A stretch of DNA of 64,000 nucleotides from Desmodesmus armatus (GCA_007449985.2 VIIQ02000294.1:28760-92759), one strand, 5' to 3'; numbered from the stretch's first letter, positions 20,414 to 33,500 are shown. Numbers and translations are program-made. Notes: generated by a model not told the origin, from the sequence alone.

Positions 20414-23400
20414 CTACACACGCTCAGCAGGGCTCATGGTGCTGGGGTCCTTGCTTTCCTCACCGTGCTGCCCTGCCCTGCTGTCGACAACAAGCGCAGC
20501 AGGCTGTGCCGCACTGACTGGATAGCCCATGTATGCAAAGGCACTCCGCACACCATGCAGCCCCCCCTCCTTGGCCGTGGCAAAGGCTGCAGCCACAGTT
20601 GCCTTGAGGGCAGGCGCCAGCTTCAGGAAGCACCAAACCACAAACACCAGGTTGACCACAAACACCAGAACCATGATGGCGATTCGCAGAGCATACGCAG
20701 TAGACTCTTGAATATCATACGCAAACATTGCCAGTGCCCCCAGGGTGGTTGCTGCCAGGCATGAGGTTGACACGAGGTGCAGACGGTGCAGGGTGGGCTC
20801 AGCGTATGGCTGGAACGCAATTTGCACCGCAGCACTGGCCCAAAACACAAGCAGCAAGCTCAGCACCGAGTAGTAACGCTGCATGGGGAAGGAGAAGACT
20901 GAGATGACGGTCAGCAGCACAGTGCGTGCAGCCCACACAGCCTCCCACCACATGCACTCAGGCCTGTAGGTACGGTAGAGGAAACCAAACTTCTCCCTAA
21001 AGCTGTCGCTGTCAGCCCGGCTGCGGTACAGGTACAGCCCCACACCCGTGGCAACAGGCACAGCAACACACCACAGCAGAACGGAGGGCACGCCAAGGCC
21101 AATAGCCCAGCGCAGGTGGTAGCCAGCAAAGCACTGCTGGTCAATTGCGCTGACCCAGTAACCCCAGTAATGGGTGAGGGTGGCGGTGGCACCCACTGGC
21201 ACATCAGCGAGACCAGCCAACGGCACGTCAACCGCGAGGCATGCAAAGAAACTGAGGGATGCGCGAACCAAGGTGGGAAACGCGTAAAACACCAGCACAA
21301 GCACAGTGACTGGCAGCTTGCGTAGCAGCACCCAAGGGCCCTGCCTGCTGGACTGTGTGGCACTGCTTGCGCCCCGCCTTGACTGCATGAACAAAGGCAC
21401 CAGCCAACGCAGCAGGGCCCACCACAACCACTGCAGAGCCATCACCACCACCAGCACAAACGCTGGTGCCAGGAAATACACCAACAAGCGCTGAATGGCG
21501 ATGGGGAGCACACTAATGCCAACATAGTAATACAGCCAGCAGTCAAGGGACAGTGCCTGCCCTGACCCCATGGTAACTGCAATGCCTAGAGCCTGCAGCC
21601 ACTGCTGCATATCAGAGAGTGGCCAAGGCACTGAAACACTGCCTATAATGACAAGGTACTGCAGGAACAACACCAGCACCTTGATATTGTCAGTGATCAG
21701 GACTGCACGGTCCCCCCTGAGGTTCTCCTGCCATGTGGCATGAACGGTGTAGGTCACAAACGACGTAGTCAGGGAGCTCAGGAACACGTACAACCCAAGC
21801 TGCACAGGGGGCCGCATGCACCTACCACACCGCATAGGGCTCAACATGCCATACTCTGGCAGCTGGCAGTCACCACACAAGGTCCCGCGGTACCCAGGCT
21901 TGCACATGTGAGACTCATCAACATACTCACACGCTGTCCGAAATAATGGGCAGCGATGCATCTGGATGGAAGTAGGAGCAGATGACCAAAACCCAGGCAG
22001 CGGCTTCACAATGTTGGCCCCCAGACATTGAGCATTGGCTGGGCATGGTGTGCAGGTGGTGTTGGCAAAACTGACCGTGTGTGGAGGGCAACATACGCAG
22101 ACATCATGCTGCAGAAACTCACCAACACCACAAGGGGTCCTGCTCAGGTAAACACCACCACTGCACTTGGTCAGGCTGCCGTGGGAAGGCAGTTCAACAC
22201 TGGAGTTCTCAAAGGCAACAATAGTGCTGCCCACAAAACCAGCAGGCACACGGTTGTCGGCAAACACGACACTGCCGTCAGCTGCAAACGTGGCACTGTT
22301 GATCAACATCACTGCCCCCCCAGACCCCTCGACGACACTGTTGTTAGAAAATAGAGTACCGCCCGTCACAGAAACGATGGAGTGCGAGGCCGCAGCCAAC
22401 CCACCACCAGCACCTTTTTGGCTGGTGTTGTTCAGAAAGCTGCTGTTGTTGATCAAGACCTCATCTACGACATCATCACCCGTTGACAATCCACTGGCAG
22501 AATACCCCGAGTATTCTACTTGCACAAATTCGCTGTCAGAATCTTCAGAGTCTTCTGACAGCTCTTGTGCCTTGGTCTGCCCCATGGCACCAAAGTTGAC
22601 ACTATTGGTTGCAAAGCCTGCGGCCAGGCCACCACCCCACCCACCTATGCAGGTGTTGTTGGCCACAATGCTACCAGTGATGGTCAATGCTGTTCCAGAA
22701 CCTATCACAATCCCACCTCCTGCACCACGGGCAGCCCAGTTGCTGTAGACAGAGGTGTTGTCCATGATGACCACGACCACCTTGCCATGGGTGCCATTCC
22801 CAATGGCACATATGCCACCACCAAAATCTGATGTGTTGTTGTATACACTGCTACCCGTGGTGATGTTCATAGCGGCTTTATCGCAGGCAGCCAGACCGCC
22901 ACAAATGCTTTTGGCTGAGTTGTCATACACACAGCTGTTTGCGATGAGCACCTTGGAGGTGCCAGTAGCAAACACACCACCACCACCACTATTCACAGCA
23001 GTATTGCCACTCACCACACCATCAGTGATGGTCACCAAAGCATCATCCTCAACGTAAATGCCCCCACCATTACCGATTGGAGCAGTGTTGCCACTGATCG
23101 TACTGCCAATGATAGTCACCACAGCGTCACCAGAAACTCGCATGCCCCCAGCTTCATTGGCTGTGTTGCTGCTCAGGACGCTGCCACCAACAAGTGTGAC
23201 TCTTGCATGCCCAGATGCAGCCACGCCTGCACCGTCCCAAGCTGCGTGATTGTTGCTCACACTGCTTGAATCAGCTATGACCACACTGGCATTCCCTGTC
23301 ACGCTGATGCCCCCGCCCTTGCTCATACAATGGTTGTTGTCCACACTGCTATTGGCGGTGAGCATGACGCTTGCATTGCCCTCTGCAGCTAATCCTGCCC

Positions 23401-24216
23401 CGTAGTCAGCACTATTGTTGTTGAGACTACTGTTGGTGACAGTCAGTTTGGAACTGTCACGCGCAGCCAGCCCTCCACCACCAACTTCCCACACACAGTT
23501 TTTGAAAAACCTGCTCCCGCCAACAACGGCACTTGCATTGCCCTGAAGCAACAACCCACCACCTGAACCCCGTCCTGCGCGGTTCATTGAAACAATGCTG
23601 TCATGCAATGCCAAGCTGGCTTGGTCAGCAGCCATGAGTGGCCTGACCTGGTTGTTGGCAAAGGTGCTGTTGTACACCTCAAGCCTGCTGTCGTGCACCA
23701 TACAAAGCAGGCTGTTGAAACTTTCGATGGAGGAGCCGCGCACCCATGACAAATTGCTGTCCCATAACACCAAGGACCCGCTGCAGATGGTCAGAAGGCA
23801 GGGTGCTCCCTCAGTCACCTTGGACTCACAGCTGGTGACCAGGTTGACACCAGCAAAGTTGCTCATGAAGTTCTCCAGGTGGGTGGAGTTGAGGGAAACA
23901 ACGGCTGTGGGGGTGCCAGTGCAAGCTATGCTTGCCTGCTTAAGCTTGCCGTCGTAACCAAGGATGATGAGCTCGCCATCATCACCAAGGGTGGTGTGGT
24001 TGCCGTCGCCGCCAAGGATGGTGAGCTTGCAGTGAGGTGTTGCTGCCTGGGGCTGCGCGTTGACCAAGGCCATGCCGAGGCAAAGCAGGGATAGCAACAG
24101 CAGTAGAGCCGAAGACCAGGCACGCCTGCAGGCCAGAGGGGGCACATCAGCAACAGCGTAGTAACAGCGCAGAAACAGTCAGACCCTTGCAGTGCAAGGC
24201 AGTATGCATGTCGCAC
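20414..24216 (-). CDS. Large beta-helix plus multi-pass membrane protein, copy 1
   Basis: A single minus-strand frame of 1,243 codons runs from 24145 to the TAG at 20414-20416. Residues 1-31 are a hydrophobic leader. About 60-655 is a run of GGG-(I/L/V)-hydrophobic-N repeats typical of polymorphic outer-membrane-protein-like right-handed beta-helices, with many NxS/T sites. Residues 662-782 are Cys-rich (CVCCPPHTVSF, CTPCPANAQC, CKPGYRGTLCGDC). From 783 to about 1176 there are roughly nine membrane segments, with the motif FGFLYRTYRPE at 1053 before a WWE helix. The tail is short and hydrophilic. Related proteins occur in algae, ciliates and oomycetes; their role is unproven, probably a surface receptor or adhesin. 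The frame begins at GTG. A better start is ATG at 24214-24216, which needs one more C in the CCCCC run near 24141; copy 2 supports that start. Head-to-head with the copy-3 fragment. Confidence 0.8.
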
Positions 24217-24780
24217 GAGCCGTGGGGCACATGTTGCAGCTGCACCTCACCACATGCCATGCAGCCTGCCTTGCAAACATGACATGGTGCTTGCAGAGCC
24301 AGCAATGAAAGCCATGGTGATACAGCCAGCATGGCCTTAGGACACACCCCTTGTGGCACTTGGCCTCAAAGGTGCCTGCCCGAGCCCACAGCACGTCACT
24401 GGCTCTTTGTAAGCAGCTTTTGGTACTTGTGAAGCCTCAGCCAGCTCGTCACACCCACCTGCAAGGGCATTGTGCGCCCACCATGTTTGTAGATCTTTAA
24501 GTTGTTGCGTCGATTTGATATGAGGTTCGTTGATCAATAGGCTTGTGTCGAAACCGGAAGGTGCACACTTGCTTATGAACCGGGTTCTGGAAGGGGTCAA
24601 TGTGATACGTGACATACCGAATAAGGTAACGAAACATCGTGTCAGCCTCGGCCTCGTGTGTCGGTCATTTTGAGTGGCTGCTGGAAGGTCGGGTGAACAC
24701 TGCTGATCAATCCGTGGAAAAAACGGTACATTCGCGTTGTTTGCTGTCACTGATTGATGGTTGGAGCATGTCGATTGAAA
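24217..24780 (-). promoter_or_regulatory. Conserved 5' flank of the beta-helix gene, copy 1
   Basis: Reverse complement of this stretch matches 30,010-30,568 upstream of copy 2 with moderate divergence (shared words GTGGGCGCACA, CACAAGTACC, TTCATTGCTGGC, CATCATGT-type blocks). It therefore duplicated together with the gene and probably holds promoter and 5' UTR. No TATA box is obvious. Confidence 0.45.
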
Positions 24781-24825
24781 GCCCTTAGCAGCAGCTGCTG
24801 AGAGGGCAGGTCAGACGTGTCAGCG

Positions 24826-25761
24826 GGTGCCACTGCCCCCCGCACCCGCTGCTGGGGTCTGGGTCAGCGCAATTGACCAGCAGTGCGTCTCTGGGTACCA
24901 CTTGCGCTGGGCCTTTTTGTGTCATCCGTGCTGCTGTGGTGTGTTGCTGCGCATGTTGCCACGGGTGTGGGGCTGGACCTGTGCTGCAGCCGGGCTGACA
25001 GGGACAGCTTTAGGCAGAAGTCTGGCTTCCTCTAGCCAGTCTTTCTTCTTTTAGATAGTTCCACTTTGCGCCCAATCTCACCCTAATAAGCTGTATTTTT
25101 AATCCTCTATTTAGAAGTGCTGGGTACATAGCACTGCCTAGCCTTCGGCTAGTGCTTCGCCCTTGCCTGCCTTCTTACCTAAAGGCCTGAGTGCATGTGG
25201 TGGGAGGCTGTGTTGGCTGCACGCACTGTGCTGCTGACCGTCATCTCAGTCTTCTCTCTCCCCATCATGGGGCAGCGGGCTGCGTCAGCGCTACTACTCT
25301 AGAGATCTGTGCTGAGCTTGCTGCTGGTGTTATTGGCTAGCGCTGTGCTGCAGACTGCATTCCAGCCATACACTGAGCGCACGCTGCACCGCATGCACCA
25401 TGTGTCAACAGCCTACCTAGCAGCTACCACCATGGGGGCGCTTGCAATGTTTGCGTATGAAATTCAGGAGTCCACTGCGTATGCGCTGCGCATTGCAATC
25501 ACGGTGCTGGTGTTTGTGGTCAACCTGGTGTTTGTGGGTTGGTGCTGCCTGAAGCTGACGCCTGCACTCAAGGCAATGCTGGGCGCGCTCTTTGCCATGG
25601 CCAAGGAGTGGATGTTGCATGGTGTGCGGTGTGCATTTGCGTGCTTGGGCTGTCCAAGTAATGCAAGCCAGCGTGCTGCGCGTCGTGTGGGCGGCAGCGC
25701 AGGGCAGCACGGTGAGGAAAGCAAGGACCCCAGCACCCTGGGCCCTGCTGAGCGTGTGTAG
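24826..25761 (+). pseudogene. Truncated beta-helix/membrane gene, copy 3 (3' end only)
   Basis: 24860-25030 matches copy 2 around 33560-33755 (VSAIDQQC, GYHLRWA) but has frame breaks and a stop. About 150 bases of unrelated A/T-richer sequence (25031-25182) interrupt the gene. From 25183 the sequence is almost identical to copy 2, including the unusual insertion with an in-frame TAG (25300-25302 by the 8,583-base offset). The frame 25309-25761 gives the last four membrane segments and the tail GQHGEESKDPSTLGPAERV. It lacks the N-terminal two thirds, so it is a fragment carried by segmental duplication. Confidence 0.8.
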
Positions 25762-26855
25762 CCCTGAGGTCTGCTTTTTTGAGTGTGTGGAGTGTGGTGG
25801 AGTGTGGCGGCGGCATGCTCACTTTTCTGAATGCTTGTGTGGATGGCAGCATGTTGTGGACAGCCCTTTTCCTGCAGCTCGCCTGAGACAGTTCATATCT
25901 CGAGAACACCACCTGTTGGTTGCCTACCTGGTGGATTGCGGCCAACTCACCGGCAGGAGGGAACCACAACCCAGCAGAGTATGACTGAAACTGCAGCAGG
26001 ACTGCTGCTGCTGGTATTGAAAGAGCTCACCATTTCTTTACAGGCAGTCACTGGGCACCCCATCCGGGGTGCACATGGTATAGCATTATCCAGGCCTGGG
26101 CCGGTCTGGATAAGGTGCACACTTGGGGTTACCGTGATTCTTTCTGCTCGTTGGCTCATGGCAGCTTTGGCAACTTTCTTGTGCCAACGCCGGCCAGTGG
26201 CCCGTGGCTCATGAGGCTGATGGGAATGCCTCTTTAGCAGAAGCTAGTAACACTGCTCATGACCATGGAGCTGGCTTACAGCAGCTGTGCTGGCCCAGCA
26301 CATCAGCACCACAGGGGTTGCAGGAAGATGCAGCCACACTCAGCGAGTGCTTCAGGCATGATACTTTCAACTATGATGGTGCCCATGGGGGCTGCCTGCA
26401 GCTTGCTGCGCACCTGTGTGGCTGAGGGCAAAGAACTGTGACTGCTGCACTCAGTCCTGGCCAGAGCACGGTCCAGAGAAGACCAGAGAAGTCCAGAGAA
26501 CTTCCTTCGCAGACAGCCAGTGCTGCTCCTCAGTGACACTTCCGTAAGTCTTTGACAGGCTGATGTCCATATCAGGAGCACTGCGAGATAGTCTGTGAGC
26601 CATAGGGAAGTTGGTTCCAACAGCTGCTGCTGTTGTTGTCTGCATACATCACTCCAGTCGCTTGCACCCTTGACTGCTAAGCTCGTCAGCAGTAATGGTG
26701 ACATGAAAGGTTCCACGTGCCAAACATCGGCGAGGCTGGCATGCCTTCACGGTACACGGCGCGGGAGGCTAAAGGGAAGGGGCAGGACAGAGCTCGTTAA
26801 CTGCACGTCTACGAGGCATATATCTAAAGGTGAATTGAATGATGATTGTTGATAT
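25183..26855 (+). repeat. Segmental duplication, block A, copy 1
   Basis: Matches 33766-35438 over 1,673 bases at a constant offset of 8,583, with no length difference and only scattered substitutions (for example near 25430, 25813, 25908 and 26624). It covers the end of the membrane gene and about 1.1 kb of downstream sequence in which I find no gene. Confidence 0.9.
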
Positions 26856-27672
26856 TGGATCGAAACCTATAGGTTGAGAGCCTAATACGTTGCTAAGGTC
26901 ACACCCCCACACATGACAGCCAAAAAGTTGTCTGCATTCCGTTCCCAAAAGTGCCGCACGCAGCCCTGGCGGGATGATTCTGAATAAAATAGGATAAAGA
27001 TGATATTGATAATAGTGAGAAACGTGCCCGACGCTGGTGCTGGGATATCGCCACTGCCATCAGCGGATGCCGGGACAAATGCAAACTGGACACCCCACAC
27101 GACATTCGTGCGAAGCTATAGAGCATAGCTGGTGCACGTGTGCTCCGTGAAACTGCGCCAGTGAAAAGCCATCGAGACTATATACATGAACAGTTTCCGT
27201 GAATGACAACGAACGTGAGCTTAGCCTTTGGAAAGCATGTGCATTGCAGATTATGCATCATAGTGTCATCCGGTAAGGCAGTGAAACACCCTGTAGCTTC
27301 GAATATTTTCGGACATTTGATCGGTTACGAGATCCGCCGGCAACCGTCGTCCAACGTTGGACTGCGCATGACTGACTTTTGGTAAAAATTACCAACCGTT
27401 ATCTGCGGTGCTGCTGTGTGATTGCGAGTTCTCAAAACCGCCCCCCTGTGTTCATTAACCTGATAAGAGGCAGTAGCTGCAGCGGCAGCTGTGTAGCACA
27501 CTGCAACTGCAGCAGCACCCCTGCAGCAGCACCCCAGCAGCAGCAACCTGTGCCACAGCTGGATAGGAGCAGCACTCGGCACTGGGGCAGAACAAGAACA
27601 CCCCCCGTCTTGAACAATGTTTGATAGGGTTTCGATCCAGCACTGACGCCACCTGGGCGTTAGCCGTTCTAT
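26856..27672. mobile_element. 817-bp segment present only in duplication copy 1, with inverted ends
   Basis: In copy 2 the flanks join directly (GATAT/GGCAGC at 35438/35439). Here 817 bases intervene. They start with TGGATCGAAACCTAT (26856-26870), and the reverse complement TGGATCGAAACCCTAT occurs at 27624-27639, 33 bases before the right junction. The interior is less GC-rich than its surroundings and has no transposase. It is either an insertion in copy 1 or a precise loss in copy 2. Confidence 0.6.
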
Positions 27673-28382
27673 GGCAGCTTCGTTGAGGGACATACTTCAT
27701 CGAGTCATATTATGGCGCTCAAGGCGTGGCTCAAGGTCTCAGCACCAGGTCTCATTCAATCTCAGCTGAGCAGCACCAGACTTGTTGGAAGTGTGCCCAA
27801 CGGCTATTGATGGTCCACATCACTGTTTGCATGGCTGCCAGGCCTGATGGCATTGTAGCAGTTCGGCATGTTGAGGGTGCTATGGCTTGAGCTGGTGATC
27901 AGCACAGCGGCTGCAGGTGTTCCCCCATGAGCCTCTGGCTCCCTTGTGGGTGGCTCAGCAAAAGCTGAGCCAATTACTGTAACTGTAACTGTAACGTGCT
28001 CACCTGATAGGTGACATGGCAAGGCTTGTGCATGCGCAGTGAAGCAACCTGCGAGGTGTCACAGATTGTTGGACACAATCTGTAAGAATGAGCCATTTGC
28101 TGTGCAGGCATGGTGACTCAGTGTACGGCCAGATGCCATCCTCGCAACTTGCGAGAGTGTACAAAGGATTACCGCGGGTGTACATATCAGCACAGAGGCG
28201 CATGTTACTTGTTACACACAGGCATCAGTCCCACTCCCATAGGCTGCATGGTGATTCACATGGTGGGGGGAATCCCAGGCGGGGGGCATAGGCAGGCTGC
28301 AAAATCCAGCACCACAACTGGCAATCTGTCCAGCGCGCGTGCTGACAATCCGGGTGCACAAACTGTGGGCTGCAACCCATGG
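27673..28382 (+). repeat. Segmental duplication, block B, copy 1
   Basis: Matches 35439-36387 except for a 239-base insertion in the second copy. Similarity stops abruptly after CCCATGG at 28382 and 36387. A 247-codon frame that starts at 28110 leaves this block and is not conserved in the partner, so I do not call it a gene. Confidence 0.85.
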
Positions 28383-28998
28383 ATTGCCACAATGCCACAA
28401 TGCCACAATGCAGCTGCGCACAATGCCACAATGCAGCTGCGCAACCTAATGCAATGCATCAGCGCAACAGTGTTGCAAGGCACCCACACAAATGCCTGGC
28501 AGCATGACAACGGGCCTCAGCATCAACTGACTGGTGTCCAGCCTAGCCCACCCGGGGTGACACAATGCACTGCATGCAGCCTTGGCAAGGCTTATCAGGC
28601 CTTGTCAAACCACTGTCTGGATTCAATCAGTTCAAGCCAACCTGTCCCGGACAGGTGGCACCTTCGAAATGGCGGCCACAATGCAGCTCTGCCTAACATA
28701 ACAATGCATTTCATCAGTTACTCATTGCGCGTTGCCACACACGTGACTCACACGTTATGTGGCGTAACGTCAATTCTCTCAAACATCTGCCGCAAACATC
28801 AGCCACGAAAGCCTGAAGGGGCCCCGTGCCCTAAGTGTTGGGGCAGCACATAGCCGTAAAGCCAGCCGTGCAGGACACCTGTGCCTCGCCTTTAGCGGGC
28901 CTCCCCACAGAAGAGGAACTAGGGTAGCAGCCTGGAGCTCCAGCTCCGTCACAGCAGGCGGTGGTTAATTCATCCATCCCGTAGCAATCTGCGTCAGT
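28383..28998. other. No supported gene
   Basis: Begins with short tandem CACAATGC/CAGCTGCG words (28387-28445); the rest shows no coding or RNA signal. Confidence 0.4.
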
Positions 28999-29217
28999 TC
29001 ATTGGCAATCACTCGAGTCCCACTTTGGCTTCTGCTGCCTCATGTCGACTGGCGGGGGACCAAAACCAACTTGCGCGGCCTGCCCCTTGCTGATATCAGA
29101 TTGGGCGAGCCTGCGGGGGGTGGTGTTGCCCATCGTGTTTAATCTTGTTGCCGCAACATTGGTGGTGGCGATGGCACAGACCAGCAGAAGCACAGTTGAG
29201 ATGGCAACCTGCATCAT
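28999..29217 (-). CDS. Possible small secreted peptide
   Basis: A 72-residue frame from ATG at 29217 to a stop at 28999. It opens with MMQVAISTVLLLVCAIATTN, a convincing signal peptide, with possible cleavage after NVAA. The remainder is hydrophilic (TPRRLAQSDISKG, GFGPPPVDMRQQKPKW) with one late cysteine. The open frame continues upstream without a better start. It might be a complete small peptide or the first exon of a wall-protein gene. No family recognised. Confidence 0.35.
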   Translation of the reverse strand: MMQVAISTVLLLVCAIATTNVAATRLNTMGNTTPRRLAQSDISKGQAAQVGFGPPPVDMRQQKPKWDSSDCQ

Positions 29218-29219
29218 GC

Positions 29220-30568
29220 CCCCGGAGGGGCAAGAATGGGGGTGGCAGCAGCCAGTGGAGGTGTCAGGACAGCTCGTGCAGCTACTGGGTGCACAGGAGC
29301 GCCAGGTACAGCATTGTTTAGGCCAGCAAAGCATGTGTACATGAGGATAAGGCCAGCTGCAGCGGAGCATTGCGAGGAGCAAACTGCAGCTGCAGCCTGC
29401 CAGAAGTTCTCGAAAGACCGAACAAGGACGAGAGCGTCTTACCGGAGTGCTTGCCATGGTGATCTTCTAGTGTTGTTTGCCTGTGGAGACCGGAGGAGAG
29501 GTGGTGAGGGCGTTGCGATTCGTCGGGGTCTGCAGAGTCCAGCTAGAGCGCAGTGAATATGCGAGTATGAACAAGAATTGATGATTGTAGTGAAGTACTT
29601 GAAGTCGACTGGCAAGGAGATGCTCCAAACAGCTGGAAGCGGGGGTGTTAGTTCATTTCGGACAGCGCAACGTGACAGACCGGGTCACCACGGAATGGCG
29701 CTGGAAGGCGGCATATTGAATCAGCCTTGGATCAGCGGGGTCAGATCGGGGCAAGATTGCGAGAAATGTAGCATTTGTTTAATGGTCAAGCGCTGATCCA
29801 ATTGGGTATTGCAACACGGCATCCATATCAATCCTGCAATGTGGCCATGGCTCAAGCTCCGACCACCTGCACCAGCCTCCCATGTATTGGATTGTTGATG
29901 CTGGATCAAGAGCTGTCCAAGGTTTCGATGTTGTTTTTGGAGGCAGTGTCCTGCCCTCTCAACAGCGGCTGCTGTGAACCTCTGCTTCGCAATTAGCATG
30001 TTGCGACCAGAAGTCAGCGATAGCAAATGACGCGAATGCACCATCCGTTTCTCCACGGACTGGTCATCATGATTCAACTCGCCGGCCTTCCAGCAGCCGC
30101 TCCTTGGAGGATGACTAACAAACCAGACCGAGGCTGACACGATGTTTCGTTCCCTGCTTCGGCATGTCACGTATCACATTGACTGCTTGGAAAATCTTGT
30201 TCACGATCAATTACGCAGCTTTCGATGTCCACACAAGCTCTTGATGAGCGACGCTTGAAGCACATCAACACTCGCGACAACTCAGAGCAAACATGGTGGG
30301 CGCACACTGCCCTTTCAGGTGGGTATGCAGAGCTGGAACTTCCAGGCTCACAAGTACCCCAAGCGAGCTGCTTGCAAACAGCTAGTGGCGTGCTGTTGGC
30401 TCAGCCAGGCACCCAAAGCTGAGCATCACAAGGGGGATGTGCTGACAGGGCCGGCTGGCAGCCTTGTCATGGGATTTCATTGCTGGCACTGGAAGCATCA
30501 TGTGATGTGTGCATGGCAGGCTGCATGGCTTGTGGTGATTTGCAGCACTATCATGTACCCCACGGCTC
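29220..30568. other. Spacer with the conserved 5' flank of copy 2
   Basis: 29.2-30.0 kb: no supported feature. From about 30,010 the sequence matches the inverted 24,217-24,780 flank of copy 1 and likely includes the copy-2 promoter. Confidence 0.4.
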
Positions 30569-33500
30569 ATGCGGCATGCCAAGTGGCTTTCAGGGTCTGA
30601 CTGTTCTTGCGCTGTTCCTGCGCTGTTGCTGCTGTGCCCGCTGCCCTGCAGGTGTTCCTCGTCTTTGGATCTACTCATATGGCTGTCTCTGCTGTGCCTC
30701 TGCATGGCTTTGGTCAATGCCCAGCCCCAGGGAGCAACACCCCACTGCAAGCTCACAATCATCGGGGGTGATGACGGCAAGCTGCAGCAGGCAAGCATGG
30801 CCTGCACTGGTAGCCCCAAACAGCCACTGTCCTCCTCAACTCCACACACCTGGGGCCTTTCAAGAGCAGCTTCACTGGTGTCAGCCTGACTGCCAGCTGT
30901 GAGTCCAAGGTGACTCAGGGATACCCCTGCCTGATCACCATATGCAGCGGCTCCATGGTGTTACAAGACAGCAGAGTGTCAGGGGTGCGAGGTATCTCAT
31001 TGAACGCCCTGCTGTGTGTGGTGCATGACAGCAGGCTGGAGGTGCATGGTGGCACCTTTGACAACAACCAGGTCAGGCCACTGATGGTTGGTGACCAAGC
31101 AAGTGTGGTGCTTCATGCCAGCAATGTCTCAAAAAACAATGTTCGCAACAGTTCTGGTGGTGGTATGTGGGTGGAGGGTGGTGCGCATGTGACGATCAAA
31201 GGTGGCAGCATGGTGCAGGACAATATCGCAGGCAAGTATGGTGGAGTAGTTATCGTGGGAGACAATGCGCGTGTCGTCGTTGCCGATGGCAGTACTGTTA
31301 GCAACAACATTGCTTTGCAGGAAGTCGGTGGAGGGATGCTTGCACTGGACAACTCTACTATCACCGTCATTGGTGGTAGCAGTGTGCACCACAACATGGC
31401 CAACAGGAGTGGTGGGGGTATTGCGTTGGTTGACAGTGCTGCAGTGACCATTGACCATGGCAGTGTGCACAACAACACTGCTGCTTATTTTGGTGGGGGG
31501 GTGCATGTGTCTGACAGTGCCCACGTCACTGTCAAAAACGGCAGTATTGTCAGCAGCAACAATGCTTTGCAGGGATGGGGTGGAGGCGTGTATGCATCTG
31601 GGGATGCAACCGTCACCCTTGCTGGTGGCAGCAGTGTGCACCACAACATGGCCAACATGAGTGGTGGGGGTGTTGTTGTTATCGAAAATGCTGTGGTGAC
31701 CATGCACAACAGCAGTGTCCACAACAACACTGCTGGTAGCTTTGGTGGTGGCTTGTATGCTCAAAACACCTCCAAGGTGACCATCACCAACAGCAGCATG
31801 TCTAGCAACACAGCAAGGAGTGGCCCTGGTGGAGGGTTGTATGCACAGGGCAATGCTGATATCAATTTCACCGGTGGTAGCGGTGTGCACCACAACAAGG
31901 CCAACAGAAGTGGTGGGGGTGTTGTGGTTGCTGAGAGTGTTGTGGTGACCATCCTCAACAGCACAGTCCGAGGCAACACTGCAGATGCTGGAGGTGGCAT
32001 AGCGGAATCTCGAGGTGCGTGTGTGGTGCTTGGCAGTAGTTGTCGCATCTTCAACAACCGGGCCCTGAATGGCTCTGGTGGGGGCATCGATGTTGCTGGG
32101 GGTGCGGTGATGACCATCACTAGCTGTAGCATAGCCAACAACAGCTGCACAGGCGGTGTCGGGGGAGGCCTTTCTGCTGGTATGTGGGGGGAGGGTATCC
32201 GCTTTGGCACTATGGGGCGATTAGATGGTGATGCACATGGCATTGGTCGGAGCAACTCTAGCGACCGTGTCACAGTCATTGATAGCAGCATCACCAACAA
32301 CACCAGCAATGGTGCTGCTGGTGGTGGTTTGGCAGCGGTTGGAATGTCGGCGGTCATGCTGACCAATGGTACTTCTGTTATAGGCAACAGAGCTATTAAT
32401 GGCTCAGGTGGAGCAGTGCTGGTCATGGGGTCTGCATGGTTTGAGGCAGACAGCACAGTTACTGTTGCTGACAATAGTGTGCCTCGTGGCTTTGTTGGCA
32501 GCACAATTGTTGTGTTTGATACTGCTGACATTTCCCTTCCCCTGCATGGTCAGCTAACAAAGTGCAGCAGTGGTGTGTACCTGGGCAGGACCCCTTGTGG
32601 TGTTGGTGAGACCCTGCAACATGATGTCTGCATGTGCTGCCCTCCCCACACATTCAGTTTCACCAACACCACCAACACCTGCACACACTGCCCACCCAAT
32701 GCTGAATGTCATGGCGCAAGCATTGTGGAGCCGCTGCCTGGTTATTGGTCGTCCGCCCCTACCTCTGTGCAGATGCACCGCTGTCCTTTATTTAAGACTG
32801 CGTGTGAGTATGTTGATGATTCTCAATCCTGCAAGCCTGGGTACCGCGGGACCTTGTGTGGTGACTGCCAGCTGCCAGAGTATGGCATGTTGAGCCCTAT
32901 GCGGTGTGGCAGGTGCATGCGCCCCCCTGTGCAGCTTGGGCTGTACCTGTTCCTGAGCTCTTTGACAACTTCGTTTGTCACCTACACGGTCCATGCCACC
33001 TGGCAGGAGAACCTGAGAGGGGACCACACAGTCCTCATCACTGACAATATCAAGGTGCTGGTGTTGTTCCTGCAGTACCTTGTCATCATAGGCAGTGTGT
33101 CAGTGCCGTGGCCGCTGTCTGATGTGCAGCAGTCGCTGCAGGCTGTAGGAATTGTAGTCACCATGGGGACAGGACAGGCATTGTCGCTCGATTGCTGGTT
33201 GTATTACTATGTTGGCAACAGTGTGCTTCCCGTCGCCATTCAGCGCTTGTTGGTGTACTTCCTGGCACCTGCGTTTGTGTTGGTGGTAGTGTTGGCGCTG
33301 CAGTGGTTGTGGTGGGCCATGCTGCGCTGGTTGGTGCCTCTGTTCAGGCAGTCGAGGCGGGGCGCAAGTTCCACACAGTCTAGCAGGCAGAGCCCTTGGC
33401 TGCTGCTGCGCAAGCTGCCTGTGACTGTGCTGGTAGTGCTTTACTATGCCTTCCCCACCCTGGTTCGCGCTTCCCTCAGCTTTTTTGCATGCCTCACGAT

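Noticed and set aside
22167..22748. Plus-strand open frames within the beta-helix gene (also 31129-32531 minus)
   Set aside because: Antisense shadows of the GGG/NNT-rich beta-helix repeats.
28110..28853. 247-codon open frame (+) as a gene
   Set aside because: It starts inside a duplicated block and runs past its edge; the frame is not conserved in the partner at 36115 and composition is repeat-like.
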